In this document: piece after piece, positions 9,660-17,313 of the stretch
How positions within the stretch are numbered: position 1 is the stretch's first letter
Layout of the letters: each line of letters opens with the position of its first letter
Origin: Paludibacter sp.
GTDB lineage: Bacteria; Bacteroidota; Bacteroidia; Bacteroidales; Paludibacteraceae
Assembly: GCA_027364655.1 (NCBI GenBank)
Contig: DAHXOX010000040.1
Span: 1-33,779, forward strand
Direction of reading: 5' to 3'
Length of the DNA: 33,779 nucleotides
Position numbers and translations under genes: made by a program
Notes under the pieces: model-generated
The model's input: only the letters and a program-made list of their open reading frames with translations
What the model was told of the DNA's origin: nothing
The model's database searches: none

Positions 9660-9830
9660 ATGAGTAAGGAAGTTGGTAGAATGGTGTTAATCAAACCCGG
9701 GCTTTATGTTTTTGACAACAAAGACAGAACTGATGAGGAAGTAAGAGCTGATTGGGAGAAGAATCATGTAGAACGTGTAGATCATAAAGATTTTAGGAGA
9801 TCGGATGTAGGGGGTGGGAAACGCAAATAG
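9660..9830 (+). CDS. Possible small orphan ORF (56 aa)
   Basis: Reads MSKEVGRMVLIKPGLYVFDNKDRTDEEVRADWEKNHVERVDHKDFRRSDVGGGKRK*. Below the supplied ORF track cutoff; protein-like composition but no recognised family. Confidence 0.3.
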   Translation: MSKEVGRMVLIKPGLYVFDNKDRTDEEVRADWEKNHVERVDHKDFRRSDVGGGKRK

Positions 9831-10003
9831 TGTAGTAGTTAAACGGATAAAACCGTAGCTACCATGACAATTTGCAAAATGAAGTTTGAAATATCCATTG
9901 ATAGCATTCGTTCTTTGGCACTAATTTTCAATTCGAGTCAAATGAAGTAAATATACAAGGACACATACTGAAAAGTCAACCAGCATGGGAGACAACCCTT
10001 TTA

Positions 10004-10699
10004 TCAACCGTGTTTACTGATCTCTTCCAAACGATCACGATGAAGAATGGAGACCGTTTTATCGGTCAGCGCAATAATGCCTTCTTTCTCAAATATTTTC
10101 AAAATCTTCACGGCGCTTTCGGTCGAGATGCCGGCAAAATCGGCAATCTCCTTGCGCGTAAGCAGAGCAGTAACTTCCAATCCATCAAAATTATCGGACG
10201 ATAAGTAAAGCAACGCATCGGCCATGTGGCCATTCATCTGCTTGTAAATCAAATTGCGTACCACACTGTAGAAACGAGTATTTTGTTCGCAATAACGTTT
10301 AATGATGGTGTAAGCAAACATACCGTTTTGTTGCACTACTTTGCGGAGAGCCTCTTTCTCGATGAGAAAAACCTGAGTTTCCATCAAAGCCGTAGCTGAA
10401 TAAGGATAGATAGCCTCGCCAAACACGGCAGATAATCCAAGAAATTCATTGGGCTGCACGAGTTGCAAGTTATAGTTATGAATGCTGTCACCTTCGACAT
10501 ACTGTTTCACCAACCCGCTCATGATGAACAAAACATACGATGCAAACGTGCCTTGCTTTGTCAAGGTTTCTCCTTTACGAAACACGACTTGCGTTTTACT
10601 GGCGCGAATTAATGCCGCTTCTTCTTCCGAAAGCATTTGAAAACACGGGGCTTGTATATCGCAAATAAAGTCCTGATCAGTTTCTATTAATGGTTTCAT
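10004..10699 (-). CDS. Crp/Fnr-family transcriptional regulator (first of two)
   Basis: cNMP-like fold (GETLTKQGTFASYVLFIMSGLVKQY) and C-terminal HTH TRKEIADFAGISTESAVKILKIFEKEGII. Confidence 0.9.
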   Translation of the reverse strand: MKPLIETDQDFICDIQAPCFQMLSEEEAALIRASKTQVVFRKGETLTKQGTFASYVLFIMSGLVKQYVEGDSIHNYNLQLVQPNEFLGLSAVFGEAIYPYSATALMETQVFLIEKEALRKVVQQNGMFAYTIIKRYCEQNTRFYSVVRNLIYKQMNGHMADALLYLSSDNFDGLEVTALLTRKEIADFAGISTESAVKILKIFEKEGIIALTDKTVSILHRDRLEEISKHG

Positions 10700-10907
10700 C
10701 TGATTACAATTTGTTTATAACGGTTCCGCTAAAGCAGAATAGCCCATTTGAATTTGAAAACTCTCTTTCTTCGGACACAAGATGCAATCTTACTCCGTGT
10801 GAGATGATTGCTAACATATTCATTTTGAATGATGAATGTCTTTATTATACACTTTCCACATTCTCGCTTCAAAAGAGACACAAAGGTAGGCATAAATCAA
10901 TAAAATC

Positions 10908-10923
10908 ATTGAGCTATCTCAAT
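10908..10923. promoter_or_regulatory. Candidate Crp/Fnr-type operator ATTGAG-CTAT-CTCAAT
   Basis: Perfect 6-bp inverted repeat with 4-nt spacer, which fits TTGA-N6-TCAA, in the divergent intergenic region. Confidence 0.55.
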
Positions 10924-10954
10924 TGTGCAGTTAAAACATCCGTAGAGCAAATCC

Positions 10955-10985
10955 TTTGTTTCGGGTTGCTTGGTGCCTAACTTTG
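10955..10985 (+). promoter_or_regulatory. Bacteroidetes promoter: TTTG-N19-TAACTTTG
   Basis: -33 TTTG (10955-10958), 19-nt spacer, -7 TAnnTTTG (10978-10985), upstream of the OsmC/Trx operon. Confidence 0.7.
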
Positions 10986-11080
10986 CAGCAGAAATCAGAG
11001 CGAGTTAACATTGAATTTATTTCAAAAGAGAAAGTTCATTTGGCTCAACTCTATAATAACACAATAAAATAAGCTTTCAT

Positions 11081-11497
11081 ATGAAACAGTCTCTCATAAC
11101 CACCTGGAAAGGCAACATGCAGTTTGATGCATTAGTAAGCGGACACCATGTAGTGATGGATGCGTTACCTATTGTTGGAGGAGAAGATAGCGGGCCTCGT
11201 CCAAAAGAATTAATGCTTGCTTCGTTGGCAGGCTGCACGGGGATGGACGTTGTCTCCATCTTAAAAAAAATGCGTGTCGAGATCGAGTCGTTTGACATCG
11301 AAATCATTGCCGATATTACGGAAGAACACCCGAAGCATTACACGGCTATGCACATCATCTACAAACTAAAAGGCAAAGACATTGATCCTGAAAAGGCGAA
11401 GAAAGCAGTCGATCTTTCGCAAGAGAAATATTGCGGTGTTTCCGAAGCCTATCGCAAAGCGATGACTTTGACTTACGAAATTCAAATAACCGAATAA
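11081..11497 (+). CDS. OsmC-family protein
   Basis: GGEDSGPRPKELMLASLAGCTGMDVVSILKKM and LSQEKYCGVSEAYRKAM cysteine regions. Confidence 0.88.
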   Translation: MKQSLITTWKGNMQFDALVSGHHVVMDALPIVGGEDSGPRPKELMLASLAGCTGMDVVSILKKMRVEIESFDIEIIADITEEHPKHYTAMHIIYKLKGKDIDPEKAKKAVDLSQEKYCGVSEAYRKAMTLTYEIQITE

Positions 11498-11525
11498 ACA
11501 AAAACCAATTTAGCATTCCAATTTT

Positions 11526-11879
11526 ATGTTGTACACAAATTTAAAACACGTTGAATCAGGCGCTCAGCTTGAAAAAATTATTAGTGAAAACGAAAACGTC
11601 ATGGTTATCTGCGGTCGCATGGGACCCATGTGTATTCCTGTTTATGGCATTGCCGAAGAACTCGAAGATACCTACAAAAACGTACAATTTTTCGACATGG
11701 AGTTTGACAATCCAGAAGCTGTGGTGATTCGTCGTTTACCTGAAGTAAGAGGATTTATGGGCATTCCTTTCACTATTTATTACAAGAATGGAAAAGTGGT
11801 AAAAGCCACGTCAAGTATTCAAAGCAAACAACAAATCACAACGATTTTAGATACCGAATTCGGAGCATCTGCAAAATAA
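11526..11879 (+). CDS. Thioredoxin-fold protein with atypical CGRMGPMC motif
   Basis: The usual WCGPC position reads MVICGRMGPMCIPVYGIAEEL. A cis-Pro-like region GIPFTIYYKNGKVV remains. Confidence 0.75.
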   Translation: MLYTNLKHVESGAQLEKIISENENVMVICGRMGPMCIPVYGIAEELEDTYKNVQFFDMEFDNPEAVVIRRLPEVRGFMGIPFTIYYKNGKVVKATSSIQSKQQITTILDTEFGASAK

Positions 11880-11885
11880 GAAACG

Positions 11886-12830
11886 ATGAACGAAGTAAAA
11901 AAGTATGATGTCATTGTTGTCGGTGGCGGACCTGCCGGACTGACAGCGGGTATCTATTTGTCGAGAGCACGCTTGAAAACAGTTATTCTGAACGAAGGAA
12001 CCATTGGCGGCCAAATGATTCTCACGCATGAAATTGCAAACTACCCGGGTGTGGAAAGCATCAACGGATTTCAGTTGGCAAACATCATGAAGAAACAGGC
12101 TAAAAGTTTTGGCTGTGACCTCATTTCCAATATCAACATTGCCTCAATGGATATTGAAAGCGATACTAAAACAATCACCCTCACCGATGGACAAACCTTC
12201 AGCAGTGACGCCGTCATATTAACTCCCGGCGGAAGACCCCGCACATTGGGAGTACCCGGCGAAGGGAAATTCAAAGGGCGCGGCATTTCGTATTGTGCTA
12301 CGTGCGATGGCGATTTCTTTACAGATAAGGAGATTATAGTTGTCGGTGGCGGAAACTCGGCTCTTGAAGAAGCAGTATCGTTGACTAAATACGCGACTAA
12401 AGTCACTATTGTTCATCAGTTCGATAATTTTCAAGCATTTGAACATGCTATTGAAGAGGCAACGAACCATCCAAAGATCAACTTTATCATGGAATCGACC
12501 ATTGCGGCATTTTATGGTGAAGAAAATCTGGAGCATGTCGATATTCTCAATTTGAAAACCAATGCAATCACGCCTTTCAAAACCGATGGTGTCTTCATTT
12601 TCATCGGGTATGTTGCAAACACAGAAAGTTTGAAAGGAATTGTCACCCTGAACGAATGGGGCGAAATTGTCGTAAACAGCGATTTAGAAACAAATCTTCC
12701 AGGTGTTTTTGCTGCCGGCGATTGCATTGCAAAACGATACCGGCAAGTAACCACATCCGTGGGCGAAGGTACCATTGCTGCGTTGGCGGCTTCCAACTAC
12801 CTGCATCTCAAGAAACAGACAAACAAGTAA
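11886..12830 (+). CDS. trxB: Thioredoxin reductase-like FAD/NAD(P) oxidoreductase
   Basis: VVGGGPAGLTAGIYLSRA, redox CATCDG, VVGGGNSALEEA, and C-terminal GVFAAGDC. Confidence 0.92.
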   Translation: MNEVKKYDVIVVGGGPAGLTAGIYLSRARLKTVILNEGTIGGQMILTHEIANYPGVESINGFQLANIMKKQAKSFGCDLISNINIASMDIESDTKTITLTDGQTFSSDAVILTPGGRPRTLGVPGEGKFKGRGISYCATCDGDFFTDKEIIVVGGGNSALEEAVSLTKYATKVTIVHQFDNFQAFEHAIEEATNHPKINFIMESTIAAFYGEENLEHVDILNLKTNAITPFKTDGVFIFIGYVANTESLKGIVTLNEWGEIVVNSDLETNLPGVFAAGDCIAKRYRQVTTSVGEGTIAALAASNYLHLKKQTNK

Positions 12831-12851
12831 TTAATTTATAAACGGATTGTC

Positions 12852-13271
12852 ATGACTATATTTTTCATCGTATTAGGTGTTATTCTCGTTGTAGTGTTTG
12901 GATACGGATTTTACACGACGCAGAAAATGAAAAAAGCACCGGATGTTCCTAATAGTGCTAAAATTAAGATCCTTTCCGACAAAATATTTGCACAACAAAT
13001 TAAAAACGGCATCGTGTTGGTTGACTTTTGGGCCTCATGGTGTATGCCTTGCAAAATGATGGCTCCCATCTTGAACGATGTGGCCGAACATGCCACCGGA
13101 AATGTAACCATTGCCAAGCTCAATGTAGAACAAAACCAGAGCACAGCTACAAAATATAAAGTGCGTAGCATCCCAACCATGATTTTGTTCAAAGACGGAA
13201 AAGAAATGAACCGCATCGTGGGTGTAAAACAGAAAGATTATATATTGAAGGAAATTGCAAAGGTGCAGTAA
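12852..13271 (+). CDS. Thioredoxin with N-terminal membrane anchor
   Basis: MTIFFIVLGVILVVVFGYGFY transmembrane segment, then VDFWASWCMPCKMMAP and VRSIPTMILFKDGK. Confidence 0.9.
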   Translation: MTIFFIVLGVILVVVFGYGFYTTQKMKKAPDVPNSAKIKILSDKIFAQQIKNGIVLVDFWASWCMPCKMMAPILNDVAEHATGNVTIAKLNVEQNQSTATKYKVRSIPTMILFKDGKEMNRIVGVKQKDYILKEIAKVQ

Positions 13272-13288
13272 AAGCTCATTTTAACTCC

Positions 13289-13792
13289 ATGAATAAAGTC
13301 ACGAAAGCACTGATTAACAAACGCTTTTACATCCTTATTGTATTAGGTGTTGCCCTATATTTTGCCGTATCAACCTATCACGTTTCATTGTGGTATGTTT
13401 TGGGTGGAGGAGTTTTATTGGGAGTCATTTTTGGAAAAGTGTTCTGTCGTTGGGTTTGTCCGATGGGATTAATCATGGAGCTGCTTATGAGTTTCAGTCC
13501 TGATACCAAGGTACGACAAATGTATCAATACCATAAGATCGGATGTCCCATTGCCTGGATTTCAGGCTGGCTTAACAAAATGTCGATCTTTCACATCAAA
13601 CTAAAAACGGATAGTTGTAAAAACTGTGGATTGTGCGACAAGAAATGCTACATCGTGGCGATGGAACCGACTAAATACAGCCTTTACAAGACAGATAAGA
13701 TAAATCCGGGTAATAGTTATACCTGTTCGAAATGCCTACAATGTGTTGCCGCATGTCCTAATGGCAGTCTGAAATACAAAGTAAGGAAGTAA
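13289..13792 (+). CDS. NapH/CcoG-like membrane 4Fe-4S polyferredoxin
   Basis: FCRWVCPMGLIMELL motif, hydrophobic N-terminus, and two clusters (CKNCGLCDKKC and CSKCLQCVAACP). Confidence 0.82.
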   Translation: MNKVTKALINKRFYILIVLGVALYFAVSTYHVSLWYVLGGGVLLGVIFGKVFCRWVCPMGLIMELLMSFSPDTKVRQMYQYHKIGCPIAWISGWLNKMSIFHIKLKTDSCKNCGLCDKKCYIVAMEPTKYSLYKTDKINPGNSYTCSKCLQCVAACPNGSLKYKVRK

Positions 13793-13833
13793 CAAGGATT
13801 TTTTAGAAAGTTGTGTTTATAGATATGAGCTCT

Positions 13834-13866
13834 GGGGGAAAGTAATGTGTAACCTTCCCCCTTTTT
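13834..13866 (+). terminator. Rho-independent terminator after the OsmC/Trx operon
   Basis: GGGGGAA (13834-13840) pairs with TTCCCCC (13855-13861), then TTTTT. Confidence 0.7.
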
Positions 13867-13872
13867 ATTGCT

Positions 13873-14553
13873 CTATCCTTTTTGACTGATTTGTTCCAGA
13901 AGTTCTTCGTTTAAGATGGTGATTTCTTTCCCATTCTGGTAAATGATATGCGCTGAATGAAACTCACCTAAGATGCGACTGACACTTTCGCGCGAAATTC
14001 CCATCCAATCGCCCAATTCTTGTCGCGAAAAGGGTAACAAAAACACAAGTGAGTTGTAAATTTCACGTGCAAAATAGAGCAAAGCATCCGCCACTCTGCC
14101 GTTAGCTTGTTTTTGAGCTAAATTGAGGGATACCTGAAAACTCTTTATCTCATTTTGACTCAACGCTAAGATAATTTGATAGGCAAAATCGCCATTTTCT
14201 AAAATGAATTTCTTAAAAACATGAATGTCTATGAAACAAGCCAGCGTTGGTTCAATGGTCGTAGCCGAAAACCGATTGATGGAATCGCCCAAAACACCAG
14301 GCAAACATAAGTAAGAAGGAGCTTTTGTCAAACGCAGTATGCGGTCTTTAGAAAAATTATCTGTGTGAATTTTCACCAATCCCCGTTTCAGATAAACCAC
14401 ATTGGTAGAAATGGCGTTCTCTTTGAAAATGATTTCACCGGGTTTAAATTCAACTTGGGAGCAGTGATCGGTTAAGTCATTCAATTGATTTTTTATCAAT
14501 TTAATAGCGGAATCCGACTGTAAGATACAATTTTGGCAAAGCGTTTTTTGCAT
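13873..14553 (-). CDS. Crp/Fnr-family transcriptional regulator (second)
   Basis: Effector domain (GEIIFKENAISTNVVYLKRGLVKIHT) and HTH SRQELGDWMGISRESVSRILGEF; N-terminal CQNC. Confidence 0.92.
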   Translation of the reverse strand: MQKTLCQNCILQSDSAIKLIKNQLNDLTDHCSQVEFKPGEIIFKENAISTNVVYLKRGLVKIHTDNFSKDRILRLTKAPSYLCLPGVLGDSINRFSATTIEPTLACFIDIHVFKKFILENGDFAYQIILALSQNEIKSFQVSLNLAQKQANGRVADALLYFAREIYNSLVFLLPFSRQELGDWMGISRESVSRILGEFHSAHIIYQNGKEITILNEELLEQISQKG

Positions 14554-14598
14554 TGCAGTTCCTATTTTACGTGTGACTAAACATGCTCACCGTGGTCA

Positions 14599-14614
14599 TG
14601 TGATACATATCACA
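14599..14614. promoter_or_regulatory. Candidate CRP-type operator TGTGATACATATCACA
   Basis: TGTGA-N6-TCACA with a perfect 7-bp inverted repeat, located between the divergent Crp/Fnr gene and the DsrE/Qmo operon. Confidence 0.7.
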
Positions 14615-14644
14615 AATATCGTTATTAAATCTCACATTTATTCT

Positions 14645-14675
14645 TTTACCGGACGATTAATTCAGAATACTTTTG
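14645..14675 (+). promoter_or_regulatory. Putative promoter of the DsrE-TusA-Qmo operon: TTTA-N19-TACTTTTG
   Basis: -7 TACTTTTG (14668-14675) fits TAnnTTTG; imperfect -33 TTTA (14645-14648). Confidence 0.55.
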
Positions 14676-14777
14676 TAGTCGTAATTTGTTAGGATAATTT
14701 ATACGGCATTCATACTCAACGTCAGTACGATTAGGCTGATTAATAATCTACATATCAACACATAAACACATACTATT

Positions 14778-15326
14778 ATGGCAAATGAATTAGAATTGCA
14801 AGTTAAACAGCTTGAAGCTCAATTGAAAGAACTACAAGAAAATCAGCCAAAAGATCAACTTTCTATTATCGTTTTTTCCGGAGATTTAGATAAAGTACTT
14901 GCTGCGTTTATTATTGCAACGGGAGCACGTGCCATGGATTCAGAAGTGAAAATGTTTTTTACATTCTGGGGCACCTCAATCTTACGAGCAAAAAACAAAT
15001 CAGGCAATGGCAAAGACTTTATGTCAAACATGTTAGGTTGGATGTTACCTAAAGGAAGCACTCAAGCTAAACTTTCAAAACTCAATATGGGAGGCATGGG
15101 AACCGAAATGCTCAAGTCTGTGATGAAGAAGAAAAATGTTTCATCGTTAGAATCATTGATCGAAGTTGCCGGAGAATTAGGTGTTGAAATTGCGATTTGT
15201 CAAATGAGCATGGATTTGATGGGATTCAAAAAAGAAGAGATGATCGATTATCCTAATTTGTCGTATGTTGGAGTAGGGACGTATCTTTCGGATGCACAAG
15301 AAAGCAAAATACAATTATTCATTTAA
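14778..15326 (+). CDS. DsrE/DsrF-like (DsrE2 type) sulfurtransferase-family protein
   Basis: LSIIVFSGDLDKVLAAFIIATGARAMDSEVKMFFTFWG and VEIAICQMSMDLMG, a DsrE2-like fold with conserved Cys; N-terminal coiled-coil-like segment. Confidence 0.85.
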   Translation: MANELELQVKQLEAQLKELQENQPKDQLSIIVFSGDLDKVLAAFIIATGARAMDSEVKMFFTFWGTSILRAKNKSGNGKDFMSNMLGWMLPKGSTQAKLSKLNMGGMGTEMLKSVMKKKNVSSLESLIEVAGELGVEIAICQMSMDLMGFKKEEMIDYPNLSYVGVGTYLSDAQESKIQLFI

Positions 15327-15343
15327 ATCAAGGAGATATTATT

Positions 15344-15592
15344 ATGACAGTAGAAGAATTAAAAGGCCTGAAAAGTGACAAAGTAGTAGATGCACGCGGA
15401 ACAGCTTGTCCTGGTCCACTTTTGGCAGCAAAAAAAGCAATTGGTGACATTCAACCGGGTCAAATCATGGAAGTTCTTTCAGCCGACGAAGGCACAAAGA
15501 GTGACATTCCAAAATGGTCAAAGAAACAGAATTACGAATATCTTGGTTCAATTGACGAAGATGGCATGTACCGTCTATTTCTAAAAAAATAA
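15344..15592 (+). CDS. TusA-family sulfur carrier protein
   Basis: KVVDARGTACPGPLLAAKKAI contains the TusA CPxP signature. Confidence 0.93.
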   Translation: MTVEELKGLKSDKVVDARGTACPGPLLAAKKAIGDIQPGQIMEVLSADEGTKSDIPKWSKKQNYEYLGSIDEDGMYRLFLKK

Positions 15593-15595
15593 CGC

Positions 15596-15988
15596 ATGAG
15601 CACTAAACCAAAGATTTTGGTTTTCTCGACCGAAAAAATTTCTGATCCCGCGATTGACCTCGCGGGATTATTGAAAAAACATTACCCCAATACAGTTTAT
15701 ACAATCAGTGTTCCTTGCTCAAGCGGCATCAAACCGAGATGGATCATGCAAGCTTATGAGAAAGGTTTTGACGGCGTTTTTATTGCTGCCGACGGCACGG
15801 ATTGTCCATACGGGGAATCATGCGTTGAAAAAACCTCAGACATCATTTCTGTCACACACCAGATGATGAAAGATAAAGGGCTAAAGCCATCACAATTAAA
15901 AATGGCGGCTATCTGCTCTGTGTGCGCCGATCCTTTCGTTGCGCATATTAATAACTTCATGAAGGAACTTGCCAAAAAAGATAATTAA
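15596..15988 (+). CDS. Hydrogenase iron-sulfur subunit / MvhD-like protein
   Basis: VPCSSGIKPRWIMQAYEKGFDGVFIAADGTDCPYGESCVEKTSDII...CSVCADPF matches MvhD-type cysteine spacing in general form. Confidence 0.8.
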   Translation: MSTKPKILVFSTEKISDPAIDLAGLLKKHYPNTVYTISVPCSSGIKPRWIMQAYEKGFDGVFIAADGTDCPYGESCVEKTSDIISVTHQMMKDKGLKPSQLKMAAICSVCADPFVAHINNFMKELAKKDN

Positions 15989-15990
15989 TT

Positions 15991-17313
15991 ATGACAGATA
16001 ACCAGAATGCTGCCGCAACCTGCTTAGACGAAACACAATTTGACGTCATGGTTATTGGAGCCGGCATTGCAGGAGCAGAATCGGCGCTCAAACTGGGTGA
16101 TATGGGATATAAGGTTCTGTTAGTAGAAAAGGAACCTTCCATAGGAGGGAAAATGATTCTCCTCAGCAAAGTATTTCCAACGCTCGATTGCGCCGCTTGC
16201 ATCACCACCCCAAAAGTATCGGAAACTGCGAGACATCCGAACATCACCATCCACACCTTAACTGAAGTAGATACGATTCAGCGCAATGCTGATCGTCATT
16301 TCTCGGTTCAACTAACCAAGAAACCCCGTTACGTGGTTGAAAAAGATTGCACCGGATGTCAGGAATGCGAAAATGTTTGTCCTGTGATCACCAAAGATCA
16401 GTTTCAATTTGATTTGACAGCGCGAAAAGCAGTTTACATCCCGTTCAACATTGCGAATCCCCGCATTGCTTTAATTGATATTGAAAACTGCATGCTTTGC
16501 GGCGCTTGTGAAAAAGCATGTCCATCAAATTGTATTGATTTCACACAAAAAGAGCAACAGCTTCAAATCACAGCTAAGTCGGTGATTGTAGCTACAGGTT
16601 TCAAACTGTTCGACCCGATCTCCATTGAACGATACGGCTATGGACGCTACAAAAACGTCATTACTTCCATGCAAATGGAACGTGAATTAGCACCAACACG
16701 CCCTTACAACAACGTATTACGTCCATCCGACGGGAAAATTCCCGACAAGATTGCTTATGTTTTTTGTACAGGATCGCGCGACCACACCGTTGGCAACCCG
16801 ATCTGTTCACAAGTTTGCTGTATGTACTCCACCAAGCAAGCCCAATTGTTGATGGGAGCTTTACCAATGGCCGATATTTCGCTTTACTACATTAATATAC
16901 GCGCTTTTGGAAAAGGTTATAACGAGTTTTATCTTCAGGCCAAAGACATGGGTGCAAACTATGTGAAAGGGAAAATCGGAAAGATCACGGAAAAAGAGAA
17001 TGGAAACCTGATTTTGCGCTTTGAAGATATCCTTACCGGCAAAGTGACTGAAAAAGAACATGACATGGTAGTTCTTTCTGTGGGTTTATTGGCTAATCCG
17101 GCTATTACGCAAGTATTTAAAGGCGAAAAATTAGAATTAGACCCGATTAATTACATTCAACAACCGAACATGCTTCAAAGTCCCGCACAAACTTCTCTGG
17201 AAGGAGTATTTGTGGCAGGTACGGCAACAGGACCAATGGATATACCTGACACAATCATGTCGGCAGGTGCTGCAGCTACCGAAACGTCAAGCTACTTAAA
17301 ACGATTGTCATGA
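15991..17313 (+). CDS. QmoA/HdrA-like FAD and 4Fe-4S protein
   Basis: VIGAGIAGAESALKLGDMG, FPTLDCAACITTPK, CTGCQECENVCPV, CMLCGACEKACPSNCI, and VFCTGSRDHTVGNPICSQVCCMYSTKQA, which are HdrA-family motifs. Confidence 0.88.
   Translation: MTDNQNAAATCLDETQFDVMVIGAGIAGAESALKLGDMGYKVLLVEKEPSIGGKMILLSKVFPTLDCAACITTPKVSETARHPNITIHTLTEVDTIQRNADRHFSVQLTKKPRYVVEKDCTGCQECENVCPVITKDQFQFDLTARKAVYIPFNIANPRIALIDIENCMLCGACEKACPSNCIDFTQKEQQLQITAKSVIVATGFKLFDPISIERYGYGRYKNVITSMQMERELAPTRPYNNVLRPSDGKIPDKIAYVFCTGSRDHTVGNPICSQVCCMYSTKQAQLLMGALPMADISLYYINIRAFGKGYNEFYLQAKDMGANYVKGKIGKITEKENGNLILRFEDILTGKVTEKEHDMVVLSVGLLANPAITQVFKGEKLELDPINYIQQPNMLQSPAQTSLEGVFVAGTATGPMDIPDTIMSAGAAATETSSYLKRLS

Noticed and set aside
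11011-11025. TTGAA-tttat-TTCAA as the Crp/Fnr site of the OsmC operon
   Set aside because: The spacing is TTGA-N7-TCAA and it lies downstream of the predicted transcription start. ATTGAGCTATCTCAAT at 10908-10923 has better spacing and position.
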